Position numbers and translations under genes: made by a program
Shown here: one piece after another, positions 1 through 10,389 of the stretch
Layout: every line of letters begins with the position of its first letter
Numbering within the stretch: position 1 is the stretch's first letter
Notes under the pieces: model-generated
Told to the model about the DNA's origin: nothing
Seen by the model: the letters and a program-made list of their open reading frames with translations, nothing else
Databases searched by the model: none
From: Rhodospirillaceae bacterium
GTDB lineage: Bacteria > Pseudomonadota > Alphaproteobacteria > Rhodospirillales > Rhodospirillaceae
DNA: 60,394 bases
Assembly (NCBI GenBank): GCA_009693785.1
Contig: SHWP01000014.1
Coordinates: 1-60,394, forward strand
Direction: 5' to 3'

Positions 1-83
1 CAGACCTCCGCCGTCTTCGCGCCAGCCTCATGCTCGCGCAGCATTGCGATGATCTGCTCTTCGTTAAACCGTGATTGCCGCAT
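1..83 (-). CDS. IS3-family transposase OrfA (N-terminal fragment, runs off left edge)
   Basis: Reading the minus strand from the ATG at 83 gives MRQSRFNEEQIIAMLREHEA and continues in frame to the window edge. This is the typical start of the helix-turn-helix OrfA of IS3 elements of the IS407 type, in which OrfA binds the element ends and is joined to OrfB by frameshifting. A purine-rich Shine-Dalgarno sequence (AAGAAGGGAG) lies just upstream of the ATG. Only about 27 residues are visible, so intactness is unknown. Confidence 0.75.
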   Translation of the reverse strand, partial: MRQSRFNEEQIIAMLREHEAGAKTAEV

Positions 84-148
84 CGTCCGTCTCCCTTCTT
101 GGTGACGGACTCTACCTAAAACTGGAGGGAAACTAAGGGCTCAGGTCA
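1..148 (-). mobile_element. IS3-family insertion sequence, right-hand part only
   Basis: The first 83 bases encode the N-terminus of an IS3-type OrfA on the minus strand. About 65 bases further, the minus strand carries TGACCTGAGCCCTTAGT (inner end at about 148), which looks like the TGA-type terminal inverted repeat of IS3 elements. The rest of the element lies beyond the left edge, so the other repeat and the target duplication cannot be checked. The element sits upstream of hupB, where alphaproteobacteria usually carry lon. Element identity is good; the exact end is inferred. Confidence 0.6.
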
Positions 149-210
149 GAGTCTCGGTCGCAAAACCGCACAAAACCTAGACTTATCCCCAATTTTTCAT
201 GCTGGAATCA

Positions 211-239
211 TTGACGCCCAAGGAATCCGCGGCTTAGAC
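211..239 (+). promoter_or_regulatory. candidate sigma-70 promoter of hupB
   Basis: TTGACG at 211-216 and TTAGAC at 234-239 are separated by 17 bases, giving a leader of about 125 bases before the HU start codon. The -35 is close to consensus and the -10 is weak. A DnaA-box-like TTATCCCCA lies upstream at 183-191. This is a pattern match only. Confidence 0.35.
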
Positions 240-369
240 TGATCGCCACATTCGGAACATGGCGGATTTCCTGGGTTTCGCGATGCCTCATGGCGCCGCT
301 GGCACCCTCGTCGCACCCGAATGATGTGTGTTCCCAATCCTCACGACTTACCAAAAGGGGTCAATTCAA

Positions 370-645
370 ATGAATAAGAACGATCTGATTGCTTCCGTGG
401 CGGAAATCACGGGCCTGACCAAAGCAGATGCTGCAAAGGCCGTGGACGCCGTATTGGATTCAATCACCGGAGCCCTCAAGAAGCAGAAAGAAGTTCGGCT
501 CGTTGGTTTTGGTACATTCAAGGTGGCAAAGCGTGCCGCCAGCGAAGGCCGCAATCCGCGCACCGGGGAGGCGATCAAAATCCCCGCTTCCAAGCGGCCC
601 AAGTTCTCGGCGGGCAAGGCCCTCAAAGACGCCGTCAACCGCTAA
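370..645 (+). CDS. hupB: DNA-binding protein HU
   Basis: This is a 91-residue histone-like protein that bends and compacts DNA as a dimer. The N-terminal helices ([12 protein letters not shown]...) are followed by the flexible DNA-gripping arm with the hallmark GRNPRTGE at about residues 60-67 and the [17 protein letters not shown]-terminus. The reading frame is open upstream, but ATG 370 gives the normal family length and follows an AAGGGG ribosome site at about 9 bases. The gene stands alone with its own terminator, and an IS end lies where lon is often found. Confidence 0.95.
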   Translation: MNKNDLIASVAEITGLTKADAAKAVDAVLDSITGALKKQKEVRLVGFGTFKVAKRAASEGRNPRTGEAIKIPASKRPKFSAGKALKDAVNR

Positions 646-665
646 GACTGTTCGAATTCACTGCC

Positions 666-698
666 AAAGTGCCGGCCTTTTGGCCGGCACTTTTGTTT
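666..698 (+). terminator. Rho-independent terminator of hupB
   Basis: A perfect 12-bp stem (AAAGTGCCGGCC, 666-677, with its complement at 682-693) closes a TTTT loop and is followed by TGTTTTG. It starts about 20 bases after the hupB stop. Confidence 0.85.
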
Positions 699-768
699 TG
701 GCGCCCATGTTTTCGCTCATGGATTTCTCAGTGTCCCTGCACTAGGGTCCGGCTCGCAGGCTGAATTG

Positions 769-844
769 GGGCGATTAGCTCAGTTGGTAGAGCGCTTGCT
801 TTACACGCAAGATGTCGGCGGTTCGAACCCGTCATCGCCCACCA
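769..844 (+). tRNA. tRNA-Val (anticodon UAC)
   Basis: The 76-nt cloverleaf has acceptor stem GGGCGAT (769-775) pairing with ATCGCCC (834-840), D-loop sequence AGCTCAGTTGGTAGAGC, anticodon stem CTTGC/GCAAG around loop TTTACAC with TAC at 802-804, T-arm GGTTCGAACCC, and an encoded ACCA end at 841-844. It sits between hupB and nuoA, a common alphaproteobacterial arrangement. Confidence 0.97.
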
Positions 845-917
845 GCCTACGCTCTTCGAGCTTCGGCTCGGCAAGCCGAAGGCTTGACGGACGAGCGAGA
901 TTAGAGGGGAGGCTGGT
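841..917. repeat. hairpin-rich palindromic repeat abutting the tRNA-Val 3' end
   Basis: ACCAGCCT at 841-848 (including the tRNA CCA end) is the inverted copy of AGGCTGGT at 910-917. Inside, CGCTC pairs with GAGCG, and the core AGCTTCGGCT...AGCCGAAGGCT forms another hairpin. The nested palindromes resemble a MITE-like or palindromic repeat unit placed directly behind a tRNA. There is no T-tract for a standard terminator. Whether other copies exist in the genome cannot be seen here. Confidence 0.5.
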
Positions 918-974
918 GACCCTGAAACCGGCAAAAAACGTAATGTTGTCAATGCGTTTATTGTCTTGGTTTGG

Positions 975-1003
975 CTTGACTTGGGCCAAGCCCACCGCTT
1001 AGA
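975..1003 (+). promoter_or_regulatory. candidate promoter of the nuo operon
   Basis: CTTGAC at 975-980, a 17-base spacer, and CTTAGA at 998-1003 fit the loose alphaproteobacterial sigma-70 pattern about 110 bases before nuoA. A hairpin GGCTTG...CAAGCC overlaps the -35. Apart from this, 918-1122 shows nothing recognisable. Confidence 0.3.
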
Positions 1004-1122
1004 TCACGCCACTTTTGGTAGGTGCCGGGCAGTTTGGGGGCTTGATGCCGTGCATTTCTAAGGCCTTGGATCAAAAGAAAAAATAGCTTCCAAGGACGAG
1101 GCGCGGTTTGGGGATCGTGGCG

Positions 1123-1488
1123 ATGGATGATCTGCTCAAAGAATATCTGCCGATCCTAATTTTCATCGGCCTCGCTTTTGCATTGGCGTTGGTCATTGTC
1201 ATCGCCTCGCTCATCGTTGGCCCTAATCGGCCAGACCCGGAAAAAAATTCATCGTATGAGTGCGGGTTCGATGCCTTCGATGACTCACGCGGCAAATTCG
1301 ATGTGCGGTTTTATCTCGTCTCAATTCTCTTCATTATCTTCGATCTCGAAGTCGCGTTCCTGTTTCCATGGGCGGTGAGCCTTGGGCAGATCGGCCTCTA
1401 CGGCTTCTGGTCGATGATGGTGTTCTTAGGCGTTCTCACCATTGGCTTCATTTACGAGTGGCGCAAAGGCGCCCTGGAGTGGGAGTAG
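1123..1488 (+). CDS. nuoA: NADH-quinone oxidoreductase subunit A
   Basis: This 121-residue membrane subunit of respiratory complex I belongs to the proton-pumping arm near the quinone site. Three membrane helices are visible. The loop after helix 1 has the family hallmark SSYECGFD with the conserved Cys, followed by the [11 protein letters not shown] segment of helix 2. ATG 1123 gives the usual family length; in-frame GTG 1117 and TTG 1108 lie just upstream. It is the first gene of a 14-gene nuo operon in canonical order. Confidence 0.93.
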   Translation: MDDLLKEYLPILIFIGLAFALALVIVIASLIVGPNRPDPEKNSSYECGFDAFDDSRGKFDVRFYLVSILFIIFDLEVAFLFPWAVSLGQIGLYGFWSMMVFLGVLTIGFIYEWRKGALEWE

Positions 1489-1491
1489 GCT

Positions 1492-2043
1492 ATGACCGCG
1501 CTTCCTGCCACGGCGAAAGTTGACCCCATCCGCCCGGTCGCGCCCGCTGACGGCGAGTTCATGTCCCGTGTGGCCGATGAACTGCAAAACAAAGGGTTCT
1601 TGCTGACGTCGCTCGATAAACTCGCCAACTGGGGGCGCACGGGTTCCATGTGGCCCATGTCGTTCGGCTTGGCGTGCTGCGCGGTCGAGATGATGCACTC
1701 GGCCATGGCGCGCTACGACCTCGACCGCTTTGGCATGGTCTTCCGGCCAAGCCCGCGCCAGTCGGACGTGATGATTGTGGCTGGCACTCTTACCAACAAA
1801 ATGGCTCCGGCCTTGCGCAAGGTCTACGACCAAATGCCCGAACCGCGTTGGGTGATCTCGATGGGATCATGCGCCAACGGCGGTGGCTATTATCACTACT
1901 CGTATTCAGTCGTTCGTGGTTGTGATCGCATCGTGCCGGTGGACATCTACGTTCCGGGCTGCCCGCCGACCGCTGAAGCGTTGCTGTATGGCATCTTGCA
2001 ACTTCACAAAAAAATCCGCCGCGTTGGCACGATTGATCGTTAG
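1492..2043 (+). CDS. nuoB: NADH-quinone oxidoreductase subunit B
   Basis: A 183-residue subunit that holds the N2 [4Fe-4S] cluster, which passes electrons to quinone at the junction of the two complex I arms. The cluster ligands are visible: tandem C62-C63 in [11 protein letters not shown]127 in SMGSCANGG and C157 in VPGCPPTAE. The start lies 3 bases after the nuoA stop. Length and motifs are normal. Confidence 0.96.
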   Translation: MTALPATAKVDPIRPVAPADGEFMSRVADELQNKGFLLTSLDKLANWGRTGSMWPMSFGLACCAVEMMHSAMARYDLDRFGMVFRPSPRQSDVMIVAGTLTNKMAPALRKVYDQMPEPRWVISMGSCANGGGYYHYSYSVVRGCDRIVPVDIYVPGCPPTAEALLYGILQLHKKIRRVGTIDR

Positions 2044-2056
2044 CGAACGCAATCCC

Positions 2057-2686
2057 ATGACCCCGGCCCAAGAAACTCTGGAGACGCTTCGCGAACTTGG
2101 CAGCTACGTGGCCTCGGCGATGCCAACCGCAGTGCTGGGCACTGAGGCCAAGGGTGGTGAATTGAGTGTGCGGGTGCACCGCGCCTCAATCGTCAAAGTA
2201 CTCATCTTTTTGCGCGATGATTCAAACTGCCAGTTCTCGCAATTGATTGATATCTGCGGTGCTGATTATCCCGACAACGACGAGCGCTTTGAGATTGTCT
2301 ACCACTTGCTCAGCATGAAGCAGAATCATCGCATCCGCGTGAAGGCAACAACTAACGAAGAATTACCAGTGCCTTCGGCCTGTGCGGTCTTTCCGTGTGC
2401 GAATTGGTTCGAGCGCGAAGTATGGGATATGTACGGCGTGTTCTTCTCCGATCATCCTGATTTGCGGCGCATCCTTACTGACTATGGCTTCGACGGGCAC
2501 CCTCTACGCAAAGACTTCCCGCTCACGGGCTACGTCGAGATGCGTTACGACGAAGCCCAAAAGCGCGTGATCTATGAGCCCGTGAAATTAACGCAGGACT
2601 TCCGCAATTTTGATTTCTTGAGTCCATGGGAAGGTTTGGCGCGGCCGCTGCCCGGCGATGAAAAAGCCACTGGCGGCAAACCATGA
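2057..2686 (+). CDS. nuoC: NADH-quinone oxidoreductase subunit C
   Basis: A 209-residue peripheral-arm subunit (30-kDa type) that packs against NuoD and NuoB. The conserved block [22 protein letters not shown] near residues 130-155 is the family signature. It is separate from nuoD, unlike the fused NuoCD of enterobacteria. The frame is open upstream, but ATG 2057 just after the nuoB stop gives normal length; the ribosome site is weak, suggesting coupling to nuoB. It overlaps nuoD by four bases. Confidence 0.94.
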   Translation: MTPAQETLETLRELGSYVASAMPTAVLGTEAKGGELSVRVHRASIVKVLIFLRDDSNCQFSQLIDICGADYPDNDERFEIVYHLLSMKQNHRIRVKATTNEELPVPSACAVFPCANWFEREVWDMYGVFFSDHPDLRRILTDYGFDGHPLRKDFPLTGYVEMRYDEAQKRVIYEPVKLTQDFRNFDFLSPWEGLARPLPGDEKATGGKP

Positions 2687-3870
2687 CCACGACCGCCGAC
2701 ATCGAGATTGAAAACTATACCATTAACTTTGGGCCGCAGCATCCGGCTGCCCACGGCGTGTTGCGTTTGGTGCTGGAGATGGACGGCGAGGTGATCGACC
2801 GCGTTGATCCCCACATCGGACTATTGCATCGCGGCACCGAGAAACTGATCGAGTACAAGAGCTACCTGCAGGCGGTGCCGTACTTCGACCGGCTCGATTA
2901 CGTCTCGCCGATGAATCAAGAGCAGGCGTTTGCCATTGCGGTCGAGCGTTTGTTGGGCATTGAGCCGCCACCGCGCGCGAAATACATTCGCATGCTGTTT
3001 TGCGAACTCACGCGCATTCTCAACCACATCATGAACATCGCCTCCTACGCCATGGACGTTGGCGCCATGACGCCGTTCCTGTGGACCTTCGAGGAACGCG
3101 AAAAGTTGATGGAATTTTACGATGCCGTTTGTGGCGCGCGCATGCATGCGGCCTATGTGCGTCCCGGCGGTGTTTCGCTTGATATGCCAGCAGGTTTGGC
3201 CGAGCGCATCATGGCGTGGGCCAATAAGTTTCCAAAGATTATCGACGACATGGAAGGTCTGCTGACCGAAAACCGCATCTTTAAGCAGCGTGTTGTTGAT
3301 ATCGGCCGAGTGACGGCTGACGAGGCAATTGCCTGGGGCTTCACTGGCCCCAACCTGCGTGCGTCAGGTATCGCCTGGGATTTGCGCAAGGCGCAGCCCT
3401 ACGATGGCTACGAAGACATGGATTTCGATATTGCGATTGGTAAAAACGGCGACTGCTATGACCGCTACCTGGTGCGCGTCGAGGAGATGCGCCAGTCGAT
3501 CCGTATTATCAAACAGTGCCTAGAGAAAATGCCAAGTGGACCGGTTCGTGTGAACGACCGCAAGATTATGTCACCGCCACGCGCCGAAATGAAATCGTCG
3601 ATGGAAGCACTGATCCATCACTTCAAACTTTATACCGAAGGCTACAAGGTTCCGGCTGGCGAGGTGTATGCAGCCGTTGAAGCACCCAAGGGCGAGTTTG
3701 GCGTTTACATTGTGGCTGACGGCACCAACCGTCCGTACCGTTGCCGTATTCGCGCGCCGGGCTTTGCGCATTTGCAGTGTATGGATTTCATGCTGCGCGG
3801 CCACATGCTGCCTGACGTGCCTGCGGTGCTTGGCTCCATCGACATCGTGTTCGGCGAGGTCGACCGATGA
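2683..3870 (+). CDS. nuoD: NADH-quinone oxidoreductase subunit D
   Basis: A 395-residue 49-kDa-type subunit that forms, with NuoB, the ubiquinone-binding pocket. The N-terminal [14 protein letters not shown] loop, with the quinone-site His, is present near residues 15-29, and the [12 protein letters not shown] block follows. Length matches the unfused family. Its ATG overlaps the nuoC TGA, and its stop overlaps the nuoE start, indicating translational coupling. Confidence 0.96.
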   Translation: MTTTADIEIENYTINFGPQHPAAHGVLRLVLEMDGEVIDRVDPHIGLLHRGTEKLIEYKSYLQAVPYFDRLDYVSPMNQEQAFAIAVERLLGIEPPPRAKYIRMLFCELTRILNHIMNIASYAMDVGAMTPFLWTFEEREKLMEFYDAVCGARMHAAYVRPGGVSLDMPAGLAERIMAWANKFPKIIDDMEGLLTENRIFKQRVVDIGRVTADEAIAWGFTGPNLRASGIAWDLRKAQPYDGYEDMDFDIAIGKNGDCYDRYLVRVEEMRQSIRIIKQCLEKMPSGPVRVNDRKIMSPPRAEMKSSMEALIHHFKLYTEGYKVPAGEVYAAVEAPKGEFGVYIVADGTNRPYRCRIRAPGFAHLQCMDFMLRGHMLPDVPAVLGSIDIVFGEVDR

Positions 3871-4562
3871 GTGTTCGCCAGCTCGCCAAGCAACAGCCAG
3901 CAAGCTTTGCCTTTAAGCCCGAGTTCCTAGAAAGGGCGAAGAAGATTATTGCGAAATATCCAGCAGGCCGTCAGGCCAGCGCGGTGATCCCATTGCTTGA
4001 TATCGCCCAACGCCAAGAAGGCTGGGTAACCAAGCCCGCTGTCGACGTGATCGCGCAGATGCTTGAAATGCCCTCGATCCGCGTGTTGGAAGTTGCGACC
4101 TTCTACACCATGTTCGAGCTGCAACCGGTCGGGAAGCGCCACATTCAGGTTTGCACGAATTTGCCCTGCCAGTTGCGTGGCTCGGATCATGTGGTGAAGG
4201 CCTGCCAAGACAAACTTGGCCTTGGCCTTGGTGAACGCTCGGCAGATGGTCAATTCAGTTTGATGGAAGTCGAATGCGCGGGCGCTTGCGTGAACGCCCC
4301 GATGGCCCAAATAGGCGATGACTACTTCGAAGATCTTGATGCCGCGAGCATGGGCAAGATCATCGACGCGTTAAAGCGCGGCGAAAAACCCAAACCGGGT
4401 CCGCAAAATGGCCGTGTGCATTCAGCGCCGATGGGAAATTTCACGAGCCTGACTGAAGATCCGACCAAGCCCATTCCAAAGCAAGATCTTGCAGCTGCTA
4501 AAGCTGCATTCGAAAAAGCCAAAGCCGAGGCGGCCGCGAAAGCCGCCGCCCCGAAACCTTGA
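3867..4562 (+). CDS. nuoE: NADH-quinone oxidoreductase subunit E
   Basis: This 24-kDa subunit of the NADH-oxidising module carries the N1a [2Fe-2S] cluster. Its ligands are C96 and C101 (VCTNLPCQ) and C137 and C141 (VECAGACVN), in thioredoxin-like spacing. At 231 residues it is longer than the E. coli form (about 166). The extra length is a charged, Ala/Lys-rich tail from about residue 170 that ends in [13 protein letters not shown] and is probably disordered. Such tails occur in other alphaproteobacterial NuoE proteins. Confidence 0.95.
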   Translation: MSVRQLAKQQPASFAFKPEFLERAKKIIAKYPAGRQASAVIPLLDIAQRQEGWVTKPAVDVIAQMLEMPSIRVLEVATFYTMFELQPVGKRHIQVCTNLPCQLRGSDHVVKACQDKLGLGLGERSADGQFSLMEVECAGACVNAPMAQIGDDYFEDLDAASMGKIIDALKRGEKPKPGPQNGRVHSAPMGNFTSLTEDPTKPIPKQDLAAAKAAFEKAKAEAAAKAAAPKP

Positions 4563-4571
4563 GTCATCATC

Positions 4572-5870
4572 ATGCTCGCTGACAAAGACCGCATTTTTAC
4601 CAACCTCTACGGCCACCACGATTGGCGATTGGCCGGAGCGCGTGCGCGCGGCGACTGGGATGGCACCAAAGAAATTCTAGCCATGGGCCCCGACTGGATT
4701 GTCGATGAGATGAAACGCTCTGGCCTGCGTGGCCGGGGCGGAGCGGGGTTCCCGACAGGGCTCAAATGGTCGTTCATGCCCAAAGTCGAAAGCGAGCGGC
4801 CGCATTATTTGGTGGTCAACGCCGACGAAGGCGAGCCCGGCACCTGCAAAGACCGCGACATGCTGCGCTTCGACCCGCACAAGCTCGTCGAAGGCTGCCT
4901 GATCGCAAGCTTCGCGATGCGCGCGCATGCCTGCTACATCTATATTCGCGGTGAGTTTTACAACGAAGCTTCGAACCTTCAGGTCGCCATCGACGAAGCC
5001 TATGCCGCCGGTTTGATCGGCGACAACGCCTGCGGTTCTGGCTGGAAGTTCGATCTGTATCTGCATCGCGGTGCGGGGGCTTACATCTGCGGTGAAGAAA
5101 CCGCACTAATCGAAAGCCTAGAAGGCAAAAAAGGCCAGCCGCGCTTAAAGCCGCCATTCCCGGCAGGTGTTGGTCTTTATGGCTGCCCGACGACCGTGAA
5201 TAACGTTGAGAGCATCGCTGTGGCGCCGACGATCTTGCGCCGGGGTGCGTCGTGGTTTGCAGGCATCGGCCGGCCCAACAATACAGGCACGAAAGTGTTT
5301 TGCATCTCTGGGCATGTCAACAATCCGTGCAACGTCGAAGATGCCATGAGTATTCCGCTTAAGACGCTGATCGAGAAACACGCCGGTGGCGTGCGCGGCG
5401 GCTGGGACAACCTATTGGCCGTCATTCCTGGCGGCGCGTCGGTTCCGGTATTGCCAAAGTCGATTTGTGACAACGTGCTGATGGATTTTGACTCATTGCG
5501 CGATGTGAAGTCGGGCTTGGGAACTGCGGCGGTGATGGTGATGGATAAATCCACCGACATCGTGGCGGCGATTGCGCGGCTGTCGGCGTTTTATAAACAC
5601 GAAAGCTGCGGCCAGTGCACGCCCTGCCGCGAAGGCACGGGTTGGATGGCTCGCGTCATGAAGCGCATGGTCAAGGGTGATGCGACCCTGGAAGAGATCG
5701 ATACACTCGAGCGCGTGACGTATCAGGTCGAAGGCCACACGATTTGCGCGCTGGGGGATGCCGCAGCCTGGCCAATCCAAGGCTTGATCCGCCACTTCAA
5801 GCCCGAGATGGAGCGCCGCATCGCTGCTTACCGCGATGCAAAAGTGCGCGCCAGCGCCAAGGCCGCTTAA
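4572..5870 (+). CDS. nuoF: NADH-quinone oxidoreductase subunit F
   Basis: A 432-residue, 51-kDa subunit that binds NADH and FMN and carries the N3 [4Fe-4S] cluster. Visible are the glycine-rich nucleotide loop [13 protein letters not shown] (54-66), the [14 protein letters not shown] block, and cluster ligands C346, C349, C352 (SCGQCTPC) and C392 (TICALGD). It follows nuoE by 9 bases. All catalytic features are intact. Confidence 0.97.
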   Translation: MLADKDRIFTNLYGHHDWRLAGARARGDWDGTKEILAMGPDWIVDEMKRSGLRGRGGAGFPTGLKWSFMPKVESERPHYLVVNADEGEPGTCKDRDMLRFDPHKLVEGCLIASFAMRAHACYIYIRGEFYNEASNLQVAIDEAYAAGLIGDNACGSGWKFDLYLHRGAGAYICGEETALIESLEGKKGQPRLKPPFPAGVGLYGCPTTVNNVESIAVAPTILRRGASWFAGIGRPNNTGTKVFCISGHVNNPCNVEDAMSIPLKTLIEKHAGGVRGGWDNLLAVIPGGASVPVLPKSICDNVLMDFDSLRDVKSGLGTAAVMVMDKSTDIVAAIARLSAFYKHESCGQCTPCREGTGWMARVMKRMVKGDATLEEIDTLERVTYQVEGHTICALGDAAAWPIQGLIRHFKPEMERRIAAYRDAKVRASAKAA

Positions 5871-5887
5871 GGGAGCCGGGGAATAGC

Positions 5888-7930
5888 ATGACCAAGCTCA
5901 CCATCGACGGCCGGCAAGTTGAGGTTCCGCCAAACACCACCATTATTCAGGCGGCGGAGGTGGCTGGCGTTGAGATTCCCCGTTTCTGTTATCACGAACG
6001 CCTGTCCATCGCTGGCAACTGCCGCATGTGTCTGGTGGAGGTGGAGAAGTCACCCAAGCCGGTTGCGTCATGTGCGATGCCGGTGGTCGAGGGTATGGTG
6101 GTCCATACGCGCTCGGACAAAGCCAATAAAGCTCGCAATGGCGTGATGGAATTCCTGCTGATCAATCACCCACTCGATTGCCCGATTTGCGACCAGGGCG
6201 GTGAATGCGATCTGCAAGACCAAGCCATGGCTTATGGGTCTGATCGCGGGCGCTACGAAGAAACCAAGCGCGCGGTCAAAGACAAGAACATGGGGCCCTT
6301 GGTCTCGACAATCATGACGCGCTGCATTCACTGCACGCGCTGCGTGAGGTTTGCCACGGAAGTTGCTGGAGTGCCGGAACTGGGCGCGACCGGTCGCGGT
6401 GAGGATATGGAAATCACCACGTATCTCGAAAAGGCGCTGACGTCGGAATTGTCGGGCAACGTGGTTGATTTGTGCCCGGTGGGCGCGTTGACGAGCAAGC
6501 CTTACGCATTCTCGGCTCGGCCTTGGGAACTACGCAGTACTGAATCCATCGATGTCATGGACGCGGTTGGCTCGGCTGTTCGCATTGACGTGCGTGGTCG
6601 CGAAGTCATGCGCGTGCTGCCTCGCTTGAATGAAACAGTGAACGAGGAATGGCTGGCGGATAAAGGCCGCCATGCCTGTGATGGTCTACAAAACCAGCGC
6701 CTTGATCAGCCTTATGTGCGTGGCGCAAATGGCAAATTACAGCCAGCGACCTGGGCTGAAGCTTTTGCTGCCATCGCGGCAAAGATGAAAGGCCTTGCTG
6801 GCAATAAGATCGCCGCATTGGCAGGAGATTTAGTTGACGCCGAGGCGATGTACGCCTTGAAGCAGTTGATGACATCGCTGGGCAGCCCAAACTTGGATTG
6901 CCGCCAAGATGGTGCAGCACTCGACCCTGCTGTGCGTGCCTCTTATCTCTTCAATAGCGGCATTGCTGGCATTGATCAGGCCGATGCGCTGCTGATCGTT
7001 GGGGCCGATCCCCGCCGGGAAGCGCCCATCATCAATGCCCGGATCCGCAAACGTTATCTCAAGGGCGGGTTCCGCATTGGTGTTATCGGCGAGAAACTTG
7101 ACCTCACGTATCCCTATCATTGGGTTGGCGCCACGCCCGATTTGATGGCGGCTTGCAAGCCGCCAGAAGGTAGCAAAGCACCGATGATCATTCTCGGCAT
7201 GGCGGCGTTGACGCGGCCCGATGGGGCTGCAATCCTCGAGTCTGCGCGCCGTGTTGCCGAACAAACCGGCACTGTCAAAGACGGCTGGAACGGTTTCAAC
7301 GTTTTGCACACAGCCGCCGCACGCGTTGGCGGGCTTGATGTGGGCTTTGTGCCTGGCCCTGGCGGCAAAGATACGCGCGGCATTCTTGATGCGGCGGGTA
7401 AGGGCGAGGTTGGCGTCGTTTACTTGCTAGGTGCTGATGAAATCGACACGGCTAAATTGGGCAAAGCCTTTGTGATTTACCAGGGCCACCACGGTGATCG
7501 TGGTGCGCATCGTGCCGATGTCATTTTGCCCGGCGCTGCTTACACCGAGAAGAGCGGCACCTATGTGAACACTGAGGGCCGTGTGCAGCGTGCCGAACGT
7601 GCAGCATTTCCGCCAGGCGATGCCCGCGAAGATTGGGCAATTATCCGCGCGTTGTCGGAAGCCTTGGGCAAAAAATTGCCGTTTGACTCACTCGACCATG
7701 TGCGTGCCGGGATGCGTGCAGCCAATCCAATTTTTGCAGCACTCGATACGGTGACCAAGGCCGAGTGGAAGCCCTTTGGCGCGGCAGGTTCCATTTCCGC
7801 CACAGCTTTCGATTACCCGATCAAGAACTACTACATGACCGACCCCATTAGCCGGGCGTCCCGCACGATGGCGCAATGCGCCGAAGAATTCGTGATGGGC
7901 GCCAAGGCAAGGACCGGCACCCATGGCTGA
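5888..7930 (+). CDS. nuoG: NADH-quinone oxidoreductase subunit G
   Basis: A 680-residue, 75-kDa subunit that carries the iron-sulfur wire. The N-terminal [2Fe-2S] ferredoxin domain has C34, C45, C48 and C62. The His-ligated cluster follows as H94, C98, C101 and C107, then the [10 protein letters not shown] / DLCPVGAL [4Fe-4S] motif, then a molybdopterin-oxidoreductase-like domain without a cofactor. ATG 5888 after GGGAGCCGGGG is chosen because residue 1 then begins the ferredoxin fold; the frame is open further upstream inside nuoF. It overlaps nuoH by 8 bases. Confidence 0.96.
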   Translation: MTKLTIDGRQVEVPPNTTIIQAAEVAGVEIPRFCYHERLSIAGNCRMCLVEVEKSPKPVASCAMPVVEGMVVHTRSDKANKARNGVMEFLLINHPLDCPICDQGGECDLQDQAMAYGSDRGRYEETKRAVKDKNMGPLVSTIMTRCIHCTRCVRFATEVAGVPELGATGRGEDMEITTYLEKALTSELSGNVVDLCPVGALTSKPYAFSARPWELRSTESIDVMDAVGSAVRIDVRGREVMRVLPRLNETVNEEWLADKGRHACDGLQNQRLDQPYVRGANGKLQPATWAEAFAAIAAKMKGLAGNKIAALAGDLVDAEAMYALKQLMTSLGSPNLDCRQDGAALDPAVRASYLFNSGIAGIDQADALLIVGADPRREAPIINARIRKRYLKGGFRIGVIGEKLDLTYPYHWVGATPDLMAACKPPEGSKAPMIILGMAALTRPDGAAILESARRVAEQTGTVKDGWNGFNVLHTAAARVGGLDVGFVPGPGGKDTRGILDAAGKGEVGVVYLLGADEIDTAKLGKAFVIYQGHHGDRGAHRADVILPGAAYTEKSGTYVNTEGRVQRAERAAFPPGDAREDWAIIRALSEALGKKLPFDSLDHVRAGMRAANPIFAALDTVTKAEWKPFGAAGSISATAFDYPIKNYYMTDPISRASRTMAQCAEEFVMGAKARTGTHG

Positions 7931-8933
7931 GTTTTGGGTTGGGTATCTGCTGCCGTTTCTGTGGATCTTGGGCAAGATCCTGATGTTCGTTGTCGTCGTG
8001 TTGGTCTGCACGGCCTATTTGACCTACGCCGAGCGGCGCATCATTGGTGCCATGCAAATGCGCATCGGACCCAACGTCGTTGGGTGGTTCGGCCTGTTGC
8101 AACCCTTCGCCGATGCGGTGAAGCTGCTGACCAAGGAAACCGTTTTACCCACGGGCTCTAGCCCTGTGGTGTTTTTCTTAGCACCCATGGTGACGTTCTC
8201 GCTGGCCATGATCGCGTGGGCCGTGATTCCGGTTAGCCCGGGGTGGCTCATTTCTAACATTAACGTTGGGATACTTTATCTGTTTGCGGTGTCGTCGCTG
8301 GGCGTCTACGGCATCGTCATGGCGGGATGGGCCTCCAATAGCCGCTATGCGTTCTTGGGCGCGATGCGTTCGGCCGCGCAAATGGTGAGCTATGAGGTTT
8401 CAATCGGGTTCATCATGATCTCGGTGTTGCTCAGCGCGGGCAGCTTGAACCTCAGCCAAATCGTCGAGGCGCAGAAGGGGCTGTGGTACTTCATTCCCCA
8501 CTTCCCGATGTTTGTGATCTTTTTTATCTCGGTCCTGGCCGAGACCAATCGTCATCCGTTTGACCTGCCTGAAGCCGAGTCCGAGTTGGTCGCAGGTTTC
8601 ATGACCGAATACTCGTCCATGTCCTTCGCGCTGTTTTTCCTGGGCGAGTACGCCAACATGATCATGATGTCGGGCGTGGTCTCGATTTTGTTCCTGGGCG
8701 GGTGGCTGGCTCCGATGGACAATGCGTTCTTCAATGCCGTGCCTGGCATCGTCTGGTTCGCCTTGAAGATCTCGTTCTGCTTGTTCTTGATGATTTGGGT
8801 GCGCGCGACATTTCCGCGCTATCGTTATGACCAACTCATGCGGTTGGGTTGGAAGGTGTTTCTGCCCTTGTCGTTGGTTTGGTTGATCGCGACGGCTGGG
8901 TTCCTGGTCTACACCGGCCGGGTTCCGGCGTAA
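7923..8933 (+). CDS. nuoH: NADH-quinone oxidoreductase subunit H
   Basis: A 336-residue membrane subunit with about eight helices that lines the quinone chamber at the heel of complex I. Signature stretches include [16 protein letters not shown] near residue 40, the [15 protein letters not shown] loop and [20 protein letters not shown], whose acidic residues lie at the quinone cavity. It overlaps the end of nuoG. Confidence 0.96.
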   Translation: MAEFWVGYLLPFLWILGKILMFVVVVLVCTAYLTYAERRIIGAMQMRIGPNVVGWFGLLQPFADAVKLLTKETVLPTGSSPVVFFLAPMVTFSLAMIAWAVIPVSPGWLISNINVGILYLFAVSSLGVYGIVMAGWASNSRYAFLGAMRSAAQMVSYEVSIGFIMISVLLSAGSLNLSQIVEAQKGLWYFIPHFPMFVIFFISVLAETNRHPFDLPEAESELVAGFMTEYSSMSFALFFLGEYANMIMMSGVVSILFLGGWLAPMDNAFFNAVPGIVWFALKISFCLFLMIWVRATFPRYRYDQLMRLGWKVFLPLSLVWLIATAGFLVYTGRVPA

Positions 8934-8945
8934 GGAAGGCAAGCT

Positions 8946-9434
8946 ATGTCATTCATCGACCGTACCGCGCGTTCGGTCCTGTTGTCCGAGTTGGCCACGG
9001 GCATGTGGTTAACGCTGAAGTACATGTTCGGACCGAAGGTAACGATCAACTACCCGCATGAGAAAGGGCCGTTGTCGCCTCGATTCCGTGGTGAGCACGC
9101 GCTGCGCCGGTACCCCAACGGCGAAGAGCGCTGCATTGCTTGCAAGTTGTGCGAAGCCATTTGCCCAGCGCAAGCCATCACGATTGAAGCAGAGCCGCGC
9201 GGAGATGGCAGCCGGCGCACCACGCGCTATGACATCGACATGACGAAATGCATTTACTGCGGCTTCTGCGAAGAAGCCTGCCCGGTGGATGCCATCGTTG
9301 AGGGCCCGAATTTCGAGTTTGCCACCGAGACGCGCGAAGAACTGCTGTACAACAAGGACAAGCTGCTTTCGAACGGCGACCGGTGGGAAAAAGAGTTGGC
9401 GAAGCGTTTAGAACTGAACGCGCCATATAGGTAA
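8946..9434 (+). CDS. nuoI: NADH-quinone oxidoreductase subunit I
   Basis: A 162-residue ferredoxin-like subunit that carries clusters N6a and N6b. Two complete CxxCxxCxxxCP motifs are present: C63, C66, C69, C73 ([12 protein letters not shown]) and C102, C105, C108, C112 ([12 protein letters not shown]). It bridges NuoG and NuoB. Start spacing is 12 bases after nuoH. Confidence 0.97.
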   Translation: MSFIDRTARSVLLSELATGMWLTLKYMFGPKVTINYPHEKGPLSPRFRGEHALRRYPNGEERCIACKLCEAICPAQAITIEAEPRGDGSRRTTRYDIDMTKCIYCGFCEEACPVDAIVEGPNFEFATETREELLYNKDKLLSNGDRWEKELAKRLELNAPYR

Positions 9435-9441
9435 TGCATTG

Positions 9442-10059
9442 ATGATCGTTGCTTCGCTCGCCTTTTATCTGTTCTCGGTCATCGCTGTTGTTTCTGCGTT
9501 GAACGTTATTTTTCAACGCAACCCCGTGCACTCGGTGTTGTGGCTGATCCTGACGTTCTTCAATGCGGCCGGATTGTTCGTGCTACTGGGTGCTGAGTTC
9601 TTGGCCATGATCCTGGTCGTGGTCTATGTCGGCGCCGTGGCTGTGCTGTTCTTGTTCGTTGTCATGATGCTCGACATCAACATCACCGTGATCCGCGAAG
9701 GGTTTATGAAGTATTTGCCGGTGGGCGCGTTTATCGGTGTTGTTCTTCTAGTCGAATTGGCGTTGGTGTTTGGCGGCTGGGCCTCTGCGCCCCAAGCTGA
9801 GGCGTTGCGCTTGGCGCCCACGCCAGACATAGCACAAATCTCCAACACCGAGGCCCTGGGCCGCATCATCTACACCCAATATGTGTATGTCTTTCAAGCT
9901 GCAGGCCTGGTGTTGCTGGTCGCGATGATTGGCTCGATTGTGCTGACATTACGCCGCCGGCCCGGCGTGCGTAAGCAAGACATCTCGACACAGGTCAATC
10001 GCCGCAAGGAAGACACCGTCGAAGTGGTCAAGGTTCCCGTGGGCAAGGGGATCGCGTGA
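9442..10059 (+). CDS. nuoJ: NADH-quinone oxidoreductase subunit J
   Basis: A 205-residue membrane subunit with five predicted helices. The conserved [18 protein letters not shown] and the [18 protein letters not shown] pi-bulge helix are present. The C-terminus carries a charged extension ([21 protein letters not shown]). ATG 9442 is preferred over the in-frame TTG three bases earlier. The stop overlaps the nuoK start. Confidence 0.93.
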   Translation: MIVASLAFYLFSVIAVVSALNVIFQRNPVHSVLWLILTFFNAAGLFVLLGAEFLAMILVVVYVGAVAVLFLFVVMMLDINITVIREGFMKYLPVGAFIGVVLLVELALVFGGWASAPQAEALRLAPTPDIAQISNTEALGRIIYTQYVYVFQAAGLVLLVAMIGSIVLTLRRRPGVRKQDISTQVNRRKEDTVEVVKVPVGKGIA

Positions 10060-10382
10060 TGGAAAGCGGCATGCTCCACATTGGCATCAGCCACTACCTG
10101 ACCCTCAGCGCAATCCTATTCACGCTAGGCATCTTCGGAATTTTCCTCAACCGCAAAAACCTCATCGTCATCTTAATGTCGATTGAGCTGATGCTGCTGT
10201 CGGTGAACATCAATCTTGTCGCGTTTTCCTCCTTCATGAACGACCTTGCGGGCCAAGTCTTCACCATGCTGGTGCTGACGGTCGCAGCGGCCGAGGCGGC
10301 CATTGGGCTCGCCATTGTTGTGGTGTTCTACCGCAACCGCCGTTCGATCGAGGTCGACGACATCAATCAGATGAAAGGCTAG
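10059..10382 (+). CDS. nuoK: NADH-quinone oxidoreductase subunit K
   Basis: A 107-residue three-helix membrane subunit with Mrp-related proton-channel residues. The characteristic [22 protein letters not shown] segment contains the membrane-buried Glu. Translation probably starts at ATG 10059, which overlaps the nuoJ TGA; GTG 10056 and ATG 10071 are alternatives. Confidence 0.93.
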   Translation: MESGMLHIGISHYLTLSAILFTLGIFGIFLNRKNLIVILMSIELMLLSVNINLVAFSSFMNDLAGQVFTMLVLTVAAAEAAIGLAIVVVFYRNRRSIEVDDINQMKG

Positions 10383-10389
10383 GGCGGCC

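Noticed and set aside
2572..2814. Minus-strand frames within the nuo operon
   Set aside because: These and the many similar frames opposite nuo genes lack ribosome sites and familiar sequence, while the plus-strand proteins are complete.
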